A stretch of 64,000 nucleotides of DNA from Gp6-AA40 sp963742105 (GCA_963742105.1 CAVUKN010000004.1:558001-622000); one strand, 5' to 3'; shown: positions 18,079 through 27,654, counted from the stretch's first letter. Notes: generated from the sequence alone by a model not told the origin. Numbers and translations: made by a program.

Positions 18079-19902
18079 ATGCACCGACGCCTGGCCGTAT
18101 GGACGGCCCTCTTCGTTCTCGTCGCCGACGTCGCTGCCGGCCAGGATACTTACCGGCAGACCGTCGTGGTCACGGCCGCTGCCACGCCGGCTGAACTCGG
18201 GACAGTCACCCGATCGGTGACGGTCATCACACGCGACCAGATCGCGGCGTTGCCGCTGCCCTCGATTGCCGACCTGCTGCGCCTGGCCAGCTCGATCGAC
18301 GTTCGCGCAAGGGGAGAGCGCGGCGTCCAGACGGACTTCTCGGTGCGGGGCGCCGGCTTCGGCCAGATGCTCGTCCTGATCGATGGCATCCGCATCAACG
18401 ATGCGCAGTCGGGTCATCACAACGGTGATATCCCGGTGCCGCTGGACGCGATCGAGCGCGTCGAAGTCATGTACGGTCCTGGCTCGTCGCTGTTCGGAGC
18501 GGATGCGTTCGGCGGCACGATCAATGTCATCACCCGTCACGGCGCCGCTCCTCCGACCATGACCGTTGGTGGCGGCAGCTTCGCATCGGCGCAGCTGCGC
18601 GGACAGGCCAGCCTGGCGCACGATGCGCTGACCGAAGCGGTGAGCGGATCCTTCGATCGTTCGGGTGGATTCATCGACGGCCGGGACTTCAAGACGGCGA
18701 TGGTCGGGTCACGGACCGGATTCGGTCCGGCGACGACAGTGTCGGTCAATTATCTGTGGAAGGAGTTCGGCGCCCGGAACTTCTATGGCGCGGCATCGAC
18801 AGGGGACGCGTTCTCGCGCGAGTGGACCGACCAGACGCTGGTCGCCGCTGATCACGCGTTCGGCATGGCTGCGGGTTGGACGATGAAGGGTAACGCGTCG
18901 TACCGCACCCACGGCGACGAATTTCAGTTCACGCCGGGGTCGCCGTCGAGCATCCACCGCACGCACGAAACGCTCGGCACCATGGCTGCCTCGCACCGCA
19001 TTCCGCACAGTGGCACCGTGACACTTGGCGCCGATGGCGGAAGCACCTGGATCCGCTCGAACAATCTGGGCGATCACTCGCTGCAACGGATCAGCGGGTT
19101 CGGCGAGTGGCGGCAGCCTGCCGGGGCGCGGACGCAGTTCGACGCCAGCCTGCGCCTCGATGCATATTCGGAGTTCGGCTCGTCCTGGAGTCCGTCGGCG
19201 GGGGTGAGCTGGTGGGGGACACCGAGAGTTCGCCTGCGCGCCTCGGGTGGTCATGCGTTTCGAGTGCCGACATTTACCGAGCGGTACTACTCGGATCGCA
19301 ACCACCTGGCCCGTCCCGACGTCGGACCGGAACGATCATGGGCCGGCGAGGGCGGTGTCGACATCTTTCCCGGAAGCGACTGGCTCGTGCAGGTGACGGC
19401 ATTCACCCGGTCCGACCATGACGTCATCGACTGGTTATGCGCAGATTTCTCGTGCGGGACGCCGGCCGCCACCGAGCGCTGGCATACCTACAACGTGCGC
19501 GACGTGGACACCACCGGTGCTGAACTCAGTGTCCGCCGGACCTTCGCGAACGGAGCGTTCGCGCAGGCCGGTTACACGGGATTGACGGTCAAGGCGCCGA
19601 CCATCACGCAGATGTCCAAGTACGTCCTCGACTACACGCCGCGATCCTTTGCAGCGGCCGCACTGTTACCGGTTGGCGCCGGCGTGCGCCTGGCCCCACG
19701 CGTTGAAGTGCGGCGACGGGTTCGGACGACGGGAACGTCGGACTACATGCTGCTGGATGCGCGTGTCTCGCGCCGATTCGGTGAAGTCTACGAACTGGCA
19801 GTCGACGGCACCAACCTGCTCGACGCCGAGTACCAAGAGGTCGCCGGCGTGCCCATGCCCGGCGCGGCGGTGATGGTGCAGCTCAGGGTGGGGCACAAAT
19901 GA
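18079..19902 (+). CDS. TonB-dependent outer-membrane receptor, BtuB-like
   Basis: 607 residues with a signal peptide (MHRRLAVWTALFVLVADVAA), which sets the start at 18079. A TonB-box-like TVVVTAAAT is followed by the plug domain (LIDGIRINDAQSG, VEVMYGPGSSLFGADAFGG, INVITR) and a 22-strand barrel ending LLDAEYQEVAGVPMPG with a final aromatic-type strand (MVQLRV). It resembles vitamin B12/siderophore receptors. No cobalamin riboswitch is visible upstream, so the ligand is open. Confidence 0.92.
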   Translation: MHRRLAVWTALFVLVADVAAGQDTYRQTVVVTAAATPAELGTVTRSVTVITRDQIAALPLPSIADLLRLASSIDVRARGERGVQTDFSVRGAGFGQMLVLIDGIRINDAQSGHHNGDIPVPLDAIERVEVMYGPGSSLFGADAFGGTINVITRHGAAPPTMTVGGGSFASAQLRGQASLAHDALTEAVSGSFDRSGGFIDGRDFKTAMVGSRTGFGPATTVSVNYLWKEFGARNFYGAASTGDAFSREWTDQTLVAADHAFGMAAGWTMKGNASYRTHGDEFQFTPGSPSSIHRTHETLGTMAASHRIPHSGTVTLGADGGSTWIRSNNLGDHSLQRISGFGEWRQPAGARTQFDASLRLDAYSEFGSSWSPSAGVSWWGTPRVRLRASGGHAFRVPTFTERYYSDRNHLARPDVGPERSWAGEGGVDIFPGSDWLVQVTAFTRSDHDVIDWLCADFSCGTPAATERWHTYNVRDVDTTGAELSVRRTFANGAFAQAGYTGLTVKAPTITQMSKYVLDYTPRSFAAAALLPVGAGVRLAPRVEVRRRVRTTGTSDYMLLDARVSRRFGEVYELAVDGTNLLDAEYQEVAGVPMPGAAVMVQLRVGHK

Positions 19903-19925
19903 CGCGAACGGTTCACCCTTCGTGG

Positions 19926-20097
19926 TTCTCGGTTCTCAGTTCGTGTTCAGGTTCGGTTCGAAGTTCGAAGTTCGGTGTGCGATGTTCGGTGTTCGATCGT
20001 TCGGTGTTCGAGCTTCGAAGGTTTGGTTCACGCCGTACGTTGTAAGCAAGATCCGAACGTGAACACGAACGGAGCAGCGAGAACTGAGAAGCGTGAA
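19926..20097. repeat. GTTCG-type inverted repeat
   Basis: Arms 19939-19956 and 20053-20070 are complementary over 18 nt with one mismatch (core GTTCGTGTTCA). Around and between them are tandem units of CGAAGTT and CGGTGTT type. It separates the convergent receptor and agmatine deiminase genes and may terminate both transcripts. A close relative lies at 21186. Confidence 0.85.
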
Positions 20098-20120
20098 TCG
20101 GCGCTGACGGCGTCACGCCG

Positions 20121-21176
20121 TCACGCGCCGAGCGGTTCCTGCTGGGTCAAACAGTGCAGCGTGCCGAGTCCCCAGACCAGGTCGACGGCATGGACACCGA
20201 TCACCTTTCGTGAGGGCATCAGTTCGGCGAGCGTGGTCAAAGCCATTCGATCGTTGACGTCGTTGAACGTCGGCACGAGCACCACATCGTTGGCGATGTA
20301 GAAGTTGGCGTAGCTCGCCGGCAGCCGTTCGCCATTCATGACCACCGGTCGCGGAAAGGGAATGGTCACGATCCGCAGGGGGGACACGCCGGGAGCCACC
20401 GCCGCCGCTTCGAGGCGCCGCAGGTTGTCCATCGACCTGACGTGGTTGTCGTCTGCGGGATCCGGTTCCACCGCCAGCACAATCGTGTTGGCGTCGACGA
20501 AACGGGCGATGTCGTCCACGTGCCCGTGCGTGTCGTCACCGACGCATCCTTCGCCCAGCCAGACCGTTCGCGGCGCCCCCAGCCACTCGGCGAAGATCCG
20601 TTCGTAGGCGTGCCGATCGAGACCAGGGTTCCGCACCTGCACGGGGCCCAGCAGCCATTCCTCCGTCACCAGGACGGTCCCGCGGCCGTTCACTTCGATG
20701 CCGCCCCCTTCGAGCACGATCCGCTCGCCCGTATCGGGCCGAAGTGGCTCGACGCGCGGAAGACCGGTGATCGCGCCGATTGCCGCACCTACGGCAACGT
20801 CCCGCTGCCAGTTGTCGTACTTCGCCCACCCGTTGAACGCCCAGTTGACCAGCGTGACGCGGCCGTGCTGATCGATGACGCCGGTTGGCGCGGAGTCGCG
20901 CAGCCAGACACGATCAGTCGGGACGACGTGGAGCCGGACACGATCGCGCCGCACGTCATGCGCATCCAGCGCTTCACGGGCGGCCGCTTCGACGGCCGCG
21001 GACTGGCACAGGACTTCGACCGGTTCGTGCTCGGCGATCACCCGCGCGATTTCGGCGTAGACCCACGGGATCGGTCCGAGCTTGCCGGGCCAGTCGGGCT
21101 CGTGGTGCGGCCACGCGATCCACGTCGCGCGGTGCGGTTCCCATTCCGCGGGCATCCGGAAGACACTCGTGTTCAC
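20121..21176 (-). CDS. aguA: agmatine deiminase
   Basis: 351 residues, the usual length of the bacterial agmatine deiminase / PPAD-like family. Visible active-site pieces are RVWLRDSAPTGVI, GHVDDIARF and the nucleophile cysteine in TLHCLTQQEP near the C-terminus. It converts agmatine to N-carbamoylputrescine and ammonia. The next enzyme, N-carbamoylputrescine amidase, is encoded just upstream on the same strand, which fixes the substrate better than sequence alone. The GTG start at 21176 is used here; ATG at 21155 is the alternative. Confidence 0.92.
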   Translation of the reverse strand: MNTSVFRMPAEWEPHRATWIAWPHHEPDWPGKLGPIPWVYAEIARVIAEHEPVEVLCQSAAVEAAAREALDAHDVRRDRVRLHVVPTDRVWLRDSAPTGVIDQHGRVTLVNWAFNGWAKYDNWQRDVAVGAAIGAITGLPRVEPLRPDTGERIVLEGGGIEVNGRGTVLVTEEWLLGPVQVRNPGLDRHAYERIFAEWLGAPRTVWLGEGCVGDDTHGHVDDIARFVDANTIVLAVEPDPADDNHVRSMDNLRRLEAAAVAPGVSPLRIVTIPFPRPVVMNGERLPASYANFYIANDVVLVPTFNDVNDRMALTTLAELMPSRKVIGVHAVDLVWGLGTLHCLTQQEPLGA

Positions 21177-21185
21177 GCTTCTATG

Positions 21186-21326
21186 TTCTCTCTTCTCCGT
21201 TCGTGTTCAGGTTCGGTTCTGAGTTCGAAGTTCGGCGTTCGGCGTTCGGCGGCCCTCAGTCGGACGAATCAGCCGGATGTAACTACGTGCGCCAGCCGAA
21301 CCTGAACACGAACGGAGAAGTGAGAA
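21186..21326. repeat. GTTCG-type inverted repeat with 31-nt arms
   Basis: Arms 21186-21216 and 21296-21326 are complementary over 31 nt with a single mismatch, core CCGTTCGTGTTCAGGTTCGG. The 79-nt loop contains three tandem GGCGTTC-like units. It lies between aguB and aguA, which point the same way, so any transcript across both would carry a very stable hairpin. Confidence 0.9.
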
Positions 21327-21353
21327 GTGAGAAGCGCGAACATCCGTGGCCCG

Positions 21354-22277
21354 TTAGGAGCCGATGTAGCGATTCAGGATCGGCTTGTAGGCGTCGACGC
21401 GTCGGTCCCGCATGAACGGCCAGTTCCGGCGTACGGTTTCAATCAGCGCGGGATCGCAGTGCGCGATCAGCACCTGCTCGTCTTCGCCCGCCTCGGCGAT
21501 GTACCGGCCGAACGGGTCGGCCACGAAGGAGTGACCGAAGAAGGTGATGCCGTTGGTGCCGGGTTCGTCCTCATGGCCGATCCGGTTCGGCGACGCCACG
21601 TACACGCCGTTGGCGATGGCGTGCGATCGCTGGATGGTGCGCCACGCCTCGACCTGCGCCTCACCCCATTCGTCTTTCTCCGCCGGGTGCCAGCCGATGG
21701 CGGTCGGATAGAACAGCACCTGTGCGCCGAGCAGCGAGGTGATGCGTGCCGCCTCCGGATACCACTGATCCCAGCAGATGAGAACGCCGATCGTGGCGTA
21801 GCGCGTCTTCCAGACCTTGAACCCGTTGGCTTCGCCGGGCCGTTCGCCGTGGTAATCGAGGTGTCCGTCCCCCGGGGTGAAGTAGTACTTCTCGTTGAAG
21901 AGCGGGTCGTCCGGGATGTGCATCTTGCGGTAGACGCCAAGCAGCGTCCCGTCCGCGTCGATGACCGCCGCCGAGTTGCGATAGATGCCGGCTGCCTGCC
22001 GCTCGAAGATCGGCACGATGATGACGACCGCGAGCTCGCGCGCCAGCTCCTGCATCGCGTTCGTCGACGGTCCCGGAATCGGTTCGGCCAGGTCGAAGCG
22101 GTCGCACTGCTGCGTCTTGCAGAAGTACAGCGCGTTGAACAGCTCCTTGAGGCAGATGATCTGCGCCCCCCGGGCCGCGGCGTTGCGCACGAGCTTCGTG
22201 GCGCGCACCAGGTTGGCCGCCTGGTCGGCGTCGGCGTGGTCCTGGATGATGCCGATGGCGAAAGGGGACTGCGACAT
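21354..22277 (-). CDS. aguB: N-carbamoylputrescine amidase
   Basis: 307 residues of the nitrilase superfamily. The catalytic triad is complete: Glu in CLKELFNALYF, Lys in YRKMHIPDDP and Cys in LICWDQWYPEAAR. The motif FNEKYYFTPGD and the overall length fit N-carbamoylputrescine amidase, which releases putrescine, CO2 and ammonia. With aguA it completes the agmatine route to putrescine; no arginine decarboxylase is in the window. The two genes are separated by a long hairpin repeat. Confidence 0.93.
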   Translation of the reverse strand: MSQSPFAIGIIQDHADADQAANLVRATKLVRNAAARGAQIICLKELFNALYFCKTQQCDRFDLAEPIPGPSTNAMQELARELAVVIIVPIFERQAAGIYRNSAAVIDADGTLLGVYRKMHIPDDPLFNEKYYFTPGDGHLDYHGERPGEANGFKVWKTRYATIGVLICWDQWYPEAARITSLLGAQVLFYPTAIGWHPAEKDEWGEAQVEAWRTIQRSHAIANGVYVASPNRIGHEDEPGTNGITFFGHSFVADPFGRYIAEAGEDEQVLIAHCDPALIETVRRNWPFMRDRRVDAYKPILNRYIGS

Positions 22278-22453
22278 GTGTGCTCTCTGAACTCCCGTCG
22301 TGGTAGTAGGGCCGTGAGGCCTCGTCTTAGTCTACGGTCTACCGGCGGGACGACGCCCGACAGCCAAGGTCCAGGCGCACGTAGCCGTGGCCGGCGGGCC
22401 CGTAGTAAACTCGCTTCACCGTGTTCCACCCCGTTGCCAGCCCGATCACCGCA

Positions 22454-22519
22454 ATGACCACGCGTGCCGACGGCACGCTGTGCGCGATGTGTCGGGCCAG
22501 TAACGGCGGGGGGTGGTGA
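22454..22519 (+). CDS. possible leader peptide of the threonine genes
   Basis: A 21-codon frame, MTTRADGTLCAMCRASNGGGW, followed by TGA. It sits 35 bases before an intrinsic terminator and about 150 bases before hom. Three threonine codons, two of them at the start, would suit threonine-sensitive attenuation, but the density is low compared with the thrL peptide of enteric bacteria. No clear ribosome site is seen. Confidence 0.35.
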   Translation: MTTRADGTLCAMCRASNGGGW

Positions 22520-22553
22520 GCAGGCCGACAGCAGCCTCACACGAGAACACCAG

Positions 22554-22584
22554 AACCCGCCGGACCATCGTTCGGCGGGTTTTT
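22554..22584 (+). terminator. intrinsic terminator in the hom leader
   Basis: Stem 22554-22562 (AACCCGCCG) pairs with 22573-22581 (CGGCGGGTT), loop of ten, followed by a T run to 22584. It points into hom, so it may act as an attenuator; alternatively it ends a short upstream transcript. Confidence 0.75.
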
Positions 22585-22592
22585 CAGTTTCA

Positions 22593-22650
22593 GGCGGCGG
22601 AAATTGAACCGGGTTGAATTTCCGCCGCCGACGCTCGACATTCAACCCGG
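22593..22650 (+). promoter_or_regulatory. candidate switching RNA structure before hom
   Basis: A perfect 13-bp stem (22593-22605 with 22617-22629, GGCGGCGGAAATT) has an 11-nt loop. Bases 22609-22619 from its loop and 3' arm are perfectly complementary to 22640-22650 (ATTCAACCCGG), ten bases before the likely ribosome site GAGGA and the hom ATG. The two pairings exclude each other, which is what a leader switch needs. Function is inferred. Confidence 0.5.
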
Positions 22651-22665
22651 CTCCAATTCTGAGGA

Positions 22666-23973
22666 ATGGCCGTGAACGCGACCGCCCAGTCTGCCTTCGA
22701 CGTCGCTGTGTCCACCACCATGCCGCGCCGGCCTTTGCGCGTCGCGCTGCTTGGTTTCGGCACGGTCGGTCAATCCGTGGCGCGGATTCTTGCCGAACGG
22801 CCGGAACTCGGCGAACGCCTCCAGCTGACCCATGTCTACAACCGCGGGGTCTCGCGCAAGCGCGTGGACTGGGTGTCCGGCCAGGTTGACTGGACCGAGG
22901 ATCTCGATGGCATCTTCGCCTCCGCCCCGGACGTCCTCGTCGAGGTGATGGGCGGCGTCGAACCGGCGTTCACCGTCGTCAAGCGGGCCATGGCGCAGGG
23001 GGCGTCGGTCGTGACCGCCAACAAGATGCTGCTGGCGGCACACGGTCCGGAGCTGCTGAAGCTCGCGTCCGAACGCGGCGTGCAGCTGCGATTCGAGGCG
23101 GCCGTGGCCGGCGGCGTGCCGTTGATTCACGGCGTCAGGGAAGGGCTCGCGGGCGATCAGCTGACCGGGGTCGCCGGCATCCTCAACGGAACCTGCAACT
23201 ACATCCTCAGCCGCATGTCGGCGACTGACGAAGACATGGAGCCGGTACTCGCCGACGCGCAGCGTCTGGGCTATGCGGAGGCGGATCCAAGCGCTGACGT
23301 AGACGGTCACGACGCCGCGGCGAAGCTGGTCGTGCTTGCCGGCATCGCATTCAAGCGGTTCATCAGCAGCGACGCGATTCCGAAGTGCTCGATCCGGGCG
23401 ATCAGCAGCGCGGATTTCCGCTACGCGCGCCGGCTCGACGCCACGATCCGGCAGATCTCCGAGGTTCACGCGAATAACGATGGGTTCTACGCGTTCGTCG
23501 GACCGGCACTCGTACCCAATACGTCGAGCTTTGGCCGGAACGAAGGCGCGAACAACGTGGTGAGCATTTACGGGCGCTATGGTGGCGAAAGCGCATTCAG
23601 CGGCGCTGGTGCCGGAGGGCCGGCCACGGCAGTCGCAGTGGTCTCCGACCTGCTGGCGCTTACCCATCGCGTTCCCCACGGTTCCGAGGAGTGGTTGCCG
23701 AGCGACATTGGCGCACCGCCCTCCAGACCGTACTACCTGCGCTTCGTGGTCAAGGACCGTCCGGGCATTCTCGCGACGATTGCAGGAGCGCTGGCCAACC
23801 AGCGCGTCAACCTGGACGCGGTGCTCCAGGAGCCGGGCTATCCCAAGGACGCGCTACCGTTCGTGATTACGGTCGAGGCGTGCGAGGAGCAGGCGCTCAG
23901 GTCGGCCCTGGAGGAGATCCGCAAGGCCGACTGGCACGCCGAAGCGCCACTGGCGCTGCCGATGCTGCTCTAG
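22666..23973 (+). CDS. hom: homoserine dehydrogenase
   Basis: 435 residues. The N-terminal NAD(P) fold starts VALLGFGTVGQSVARIL, then VVTANKMLLA, the signature GILNGTCNYILSRM and the catalytic region GYAEADPSADVDGHDAAAKL. A C-terminal ACT domain (YYLRFVVKDRPGILATIAG) suggests feedback control by threonine. It reduces aspartate semialdehyde to homoserine. The ATG at 22666 has GAGGA in front. It starts the row hom-thrB-thrC, behind a structured leader. Confidence 0.96.
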   Translation: MAVNATAQSAFDVAVSTTMPRRPLRVALLGFGTVGQSVARILAERPELGERLQLTHVYNRGVSRKRVDWVSGQVDWTEDLDGIFASAPDVLVEVMGGVEPAFTVVKRAMAQGASVVTANKMLLAAHGPELLKLASERGVQLRFEAAVAGGVPLIHGVREGLAGDQLTGVAGILNGTCNYILSRMSATDEDMEPVLADAQRLGYAEADPSADVDGHDAAAKLVVLAGIAFKRFISSDAIPKCSIRAISSADFRYARRLDATIRQISEVHANNDGFYAFVGPALVPNTSSFGRNEGANNVVSIYGRYGGESAFSGAGAGGPATAVAVVSDLLALTHRVPHGSEEWLPSDIGAPPSRPYYLRFVVKDRPGILATIAGALANQRVNLDAVLQEPGYPKDALPFVITVEACEEQALRSALEEIRKADWHAEAPLALPMLL

Positions 23974-24003
23974 GGGTCTTCGCCATGGTATCTTTCTTAT
24001 TTC

Positions 24004-24942
24004 GTGTCACTTAACGCCAGTTCACATACCATCGTTGTCCCCGGGTCGGTGGCCAACCTGGGCGGCGGATTCGATACGCTCGGTGTTGCCGTGGAGCTGT
24101 ACCTGCGCGCGCGCATCGTCGATGTGAGCGATGCTGGTACGGGCACCCTCACGGTGGTCCGGAGCATCCCGCCCGTCCGCGGCCGGAACGCACTTGAACG
24201 CGGGTATGCGGCGGCGGCGCGCCGGACGGCGCGCCGTGCCCCACTGGTGACGGTCGAGGTCGAGAGCGACATCCCGATGGCCGCCGGACTCGGTAGCAGC
24301 GCGGCCGCAACTGTCGCCGGCATTCGCGTATTCGAGCAGGTGACCGGACCGTTGACGGATGAGGAGCTGCTGGGTGCCGCCACTGAAGTCGAGGGGCATG
24401 CCGACAACGCGGCACCGGCGCTGTTCGGAGGCCTGACGTCGGTACTTGAGCGTCCTGGTCGGAATCCGGTCGCGATGCGATGGTCCTGGCCCGACGAACT
24501 ACGGCTGGTGGTGGCGACGCCGTCGGTCGGGCTTGCCACGGCCAAAGCACGTGCGGCACTCGTCGATTCGTTGCCGCGTCGGGACGCCATCTTCAATCTG
24601 CAGCGCGTCCTCGCGCTCGTGCATGCGCTCCAGTCACGGAATTTCGGGGCGTTACGCGAGGCGGTGCAGGATCGCTGGCACCAGCCGGCGCGCGCCTCGC
24701 TGGTGCCGTTGCTGACCGAAGTGCTCGCGCTCGACGATGCGGATGTGCTCGCGTCGTTCCTGTCGGGTGCCGGACCATCGGTGGCTGTATTGGCCACGCG
24801 CAATGTCGATCGCGTGAGCCACTTGCTGAAATCCATGTACGAACGTGCGGGTGTCGCGGCCACGGTGCGCGTGCTCGGCGTGCACTTGCCGTCGGAGGCC
24901 CTGGCGGGCGCGGCCGCCTCCGGTCACGGGAGAACCGTATGA
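24004..24942 (+). CDS. thrB: homoserine kinase
   Basis: 312 residues of the GHMP kinase family: N-terminal TIVVPGSVANLGGGFDTLG, the ATP-binding loop PMAAGLGSSAAATVAGI and the C-terminal FLSGAGPSVAVLA. It phosphorylates homoserine for threonine synthase. A GTG start is used, 30 bases after hom, and the end overlaps the thrC start by four bases. The reading frame is intact. Confidence 0.95.
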   Translation: MSLNASSHTIVVPGSVANLGGGFDTLGVAVELYLRARIVDVSDAGTGTLTVVRSIPPVRGRNALERGYAAAARRTARRAPLVTVEVESDIPMAAGLGSSAAATVAGIRVFEQVTGPLTDEELLGAATEVEGHADNAAPALFGGLTSVLERPGRNPVAMRWSWPDELRLVVATPSVGLATAKARAALVDSLPRRDAIFNLQRVLALVHALQSRNFGALREAVQDRWHQPARASLVPLLTEVLALDDADVLASFLSGAGPSVAVLATRNVDRVSHLLKSMYERAGVAATVRVLGVHLPSEALAGAAASGHGRTV

Positions 24943-26199
24943 AGTTTGTCGCCGGCCTGAAGTGTCATCTCTGCGGGGCGATGTATCCACCCGAGGCCCT
25001 GTGGGTGTGCACCGATTGCCTCGGACCTTTGGAAGTGGCCTACGACTATACGCGCGGTGAAGAGCGTGATGACCCGCGCGCTCATCGAGTCGCGTCCCCG
25101 CTCGCTGTGGCGCTATCTCGAGCTGCTGCCCGTCGAAGAGCCGAAAACCGGTTTCAACTCGGGCTTCACTCCGCTCGTGCGCGCCACGCGGCTGGCAGAA
25201 GCACTGGGCATCGATGAGCTGTATCTGAAGGACGACTCGGTCAATCATCCGACGTTCTCCTACAAGGATCGCGTCGTCTCGGTGGCCGCGACGCGTGCAG
25301 TCGAACTCGGGTTTTCGGTGTTCGGGTGCGCGTCCACGGGTAACCTCGCCGGCAGCGTCGCCGCGCACGGTGCCCGCCTCGGCCTGCCGACCTACGTCTT
25401 CATTCCAAACGATCTCGAGCCGGCGAAGGTGCTCGGCGCGGCGATTTACAACCCGACCGTCGTCGCCGTCCGCGGCAACTACGACGACGTGAACCGGTTG
25501 TGCACCCAGATCGCTGATCGCTACGGCTGGGGCTTCGCAAACATCAACGTGCGCAGCTATTACGCCGAAGGCGCGAAGACGATGGGGTTCGAGATCGCGG
25601 AGCAGCTTGGCTGGCGGTATCCGGACCATATCGTGTCGCCGGTCGCCGGGGGCACGCTGCTCCCGCGTATTTTCAAGGGCCTGCGCGAGTTCAAGGACAT
25701 CGGACTGGTGGAAGGGGCGCTGCCGAAGATTCACGCCGCGCAGCCGACCGGCTCCGCTCCCGTGATCCGCGCGCTCGAAGACGGGCTCGAGTACCCGGAT
25801 CCGGTCAAACCGGACACCATCGCCAAGTCGCTCGCGATCGGCAACCCCGCGGATGGTTTCCAGGTGCTCCGTGTACTGAGAGAGACCGGAGGCACCGGTG
25901 CGATGGTGTCCGACGAAGAAATTCTCGATTCGATCCAGCTGCTGGCGCGGACGGAAGGGATCTTCACCGAGCCGGCCGGCGGCACCACGCTGGCGGCGAC
26001 GCGAGCGCTGATCAAGCGCGGCGCGATCAAGCGTCATGAGTCGGTCGTGATCTGCATCACCGGCAACGGTTACAAGACGGCGGAGGTGATGCTCGATCGC
26101 GTGACCAAGGCCGTCGAGATCGATCGCAGCCTGGCGGATTTCGAACGGAAGATCGCGCTGCCGCCCAACGAGACGCCAGCGGCCGCGGTCAGCGCCTAG
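24939..26199 (+). CDS. thrC: threonine synthase, one frameshift
   Basis: The protein begins MKFVAGLKCHLCGAMYPPEA with a CxxC...CxxC zinc-ribbon segment (CHLC, CTDC), in the frame that overlaps the thrB stop. The PLP-enzyme body continues from 25057 in another frame: FTPLVRATRLAEALG, the PLP lysine in HPTFSYKDRVV, and GCASTGNLAGSVAAHGA. One extra G in the run at 25054-25058 (YDYTR then VKSVMTR) accounts for the shift. It makes threonine from O-phosphohomoserine. The tail about residues 250-400 is complete. Confidence 0.92.
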
Positions 26200-26201
26200 G
26201 T

Positions 26202-26764
26202 TGGATCTGTACCCTGCCTTCCTGAAGCTCGCCGGCCGGCGGGTTGTCGTGGTGGGCGGGGGACCGGTGGCGGCCGGTAAGATCGCCGGGCTCGTCGCAT
26301 GCGGGTGCGGAGGTCGAGGTGGTCGCGCCGGACATCCGGCCTGAGATCGAGGCGACAGGCGTCAGGATTCACCGTCGCCCGTTCCAGCCGGCCGATCTCG
26401 AGGGCGCCTGGTACGTGGTCGCAGCGGCGCCGCCGGACGTCAACCGGGCAGTGCTCGCGGCCGGGAACGCGCGATGCCTGTTCGTGAATGCCGTGGACGA
26501 CCCTGCACACGCCTCGGCGTACGCCGGCGGGGTGGTGAGACGCGAGCAACGTGACGATCGCGATCTCCACGGGTGGCAGGGCGCCGGCGATCGCAGGGCT
26601 GTTGCGCGAGGCGCTCGAGGCCTGGCTGCCGGCTAATCTCGACGATTGGATGTCAGCTCGCCGACGAAGCGCGACGCGAGTGGAAGCAGGCGGGTGTTCC
26701 GATGGAGGAGCGGCGGCCGCGACTGCTGCAGGTGCTGAACGAGCTCTACGAGAAGAAGCGGTGA
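26202..26764 (+). pseudogene. siroheme synthase N-terminal type (precorrin-2 dehydrogenase/ferrochelatase), several frameshifts
   Basis: Pieces in different frames line up as one SirC/CysG-N protein: LYPAFLKLAGRRVVVVGGGPVAAGK, then VEVVAPDIRPEIEATGV, YVVAAAPPDVNRAVLAA, ARCLFVNAVDDPAHASAYAG, and TIAISTGGRAPAIAGLLRE. At least four single-base shifts fall in about 560 bases. The repaired enzyme would oxidise precorrin-2 to sirohydrochlorin and insert iron. It starts three bases after thrC and is followed by the methyltransferase and reductase that use the same cofactor. Confidence 0.8.
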
Positions 26765-26792
26765 ATTAACTCCCAACCTGTGTTGCGCGTCC

Positions 26793-26880
26793 AACTCCCA
26801 ACTCCCAAATGACGGGGTGTAACGCGAGGGCTGGTTTTCTTGGAGTTGGGTACGCGTAAGACGTTGGGAGTTGGGAGTCG
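26793..26880. repeat. CTCCCAA heptad inverted repeat
   Basis: Left arm 26793-26808 (two CTCCCAA units) and right arm 26864-26878 (TTGGGAGTTGGGAGT) are perfectly complementary. A weaker unit lies inside each arm (26769 and 26841). It fills the gap between two siroheme genes that point the same way. Confidence 0.9.
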
Positions 26881-26892
26881 ATCAGAAGCCAC

Positions 26893-27654
26893 ATGGGTCA
26901 GGGCTTTGTTTCGCTGGTCGGTGCCGGCCCCGGCGATCCTGAGTTGTGGACCGTCCGCGCGTTGCGCCGCGTCCAGGAGGCTGACCTGGTGCTGTACGAC
27001 GCGCTGATCGATGCGGCCGCGCTGCACGAGTTGACCAAGGCGCAGTGCTTCTGCGTCGGCAAGCGTGCCGGACGTGCGAGTGTCCGGCAGGAAACGATTC
27101 ACCGGCTGATGATTCGCGCGGCTCGACAGGGAAAGCGCGTCGTGCGGCTGAAGGGTGGCGACCCGTTCGTCTTCGGGCGCGGCGCCGAGGAAGCGATCGC
27201 GCTGCAGCGAAGCGGGCGTCGATTTCGAGGTGGTGCCTGGAGTGACGACGGCGGTCGCCGCGGCTGAACTCGCAGGCATTCCGGTCACGCACCGCGGTGT
27301 CTCGACCGGATTCCTGGTCGTCGCCGGCCACTCGGGCGAGGCGTTGACGCGTGCGGTCGCGCGGCGTCCGGCCTGATGCGGTGACGGTGGTCGTCATGAT
27401 GGGGCTGGCCGTGCGGGACGCTATCGTGGCCACGCTGACGTCGTGCGGATGGGCGCTGGCACGACGCCGGCCGCGATCGTTTGCGGCGCGTCGACGCCCG
27501 ACGAGTGGATCTGGACCGGAACGCTGCGAAGACATGGGTGTCGGCGCCCGTGCCCGCCGGGGTTGCCGGCGTGCTGGTGATAGGTGACGTGGTCGATGTG
27601 CGGGAGGCGCTGGTCGTCTCCGCGCGTCCAGAGGTGATGTATGGCGGTAGTTGA
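26893..27654 (+). pseudogene. uroporphyrinogen-III C-methyltransferase, several frameshifts
   Basis: The first 110 residues are clean: GFVSLVGAGPGDPELWTVRAL, VLYDALID, FCVGKRAG and VRLKGGDPFVFGRGAEE, all standard for SUMT/CobA. The rest is spread over other frames (VDFEVVPGVTTAVAAAELAG, IPVTHRGVSTGF, AVTVVVMMGLA, AIVCGASTPDEW, and the end GVAGVLVIGDVVDV). At least four shifts occur after 27225. It makes precorrin-2, the substrate of the preceding gene product. Its stop overlaps the reductase start. Confidence 0.85.

Noticed and set aside
18022..18079. Cobalamin riboswitch before the BtuB-like receptor
   Set aside because: The gap between receptor and kinase genes is only about 90 bases and shows none of the B12-box sequence.
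25057..26199. Threonine synthase starting at 25057
   Set aside because: It would lack the zinc-ribbon segment, which is present in another frame from 24939 and overlaps the thrB stop as expected.
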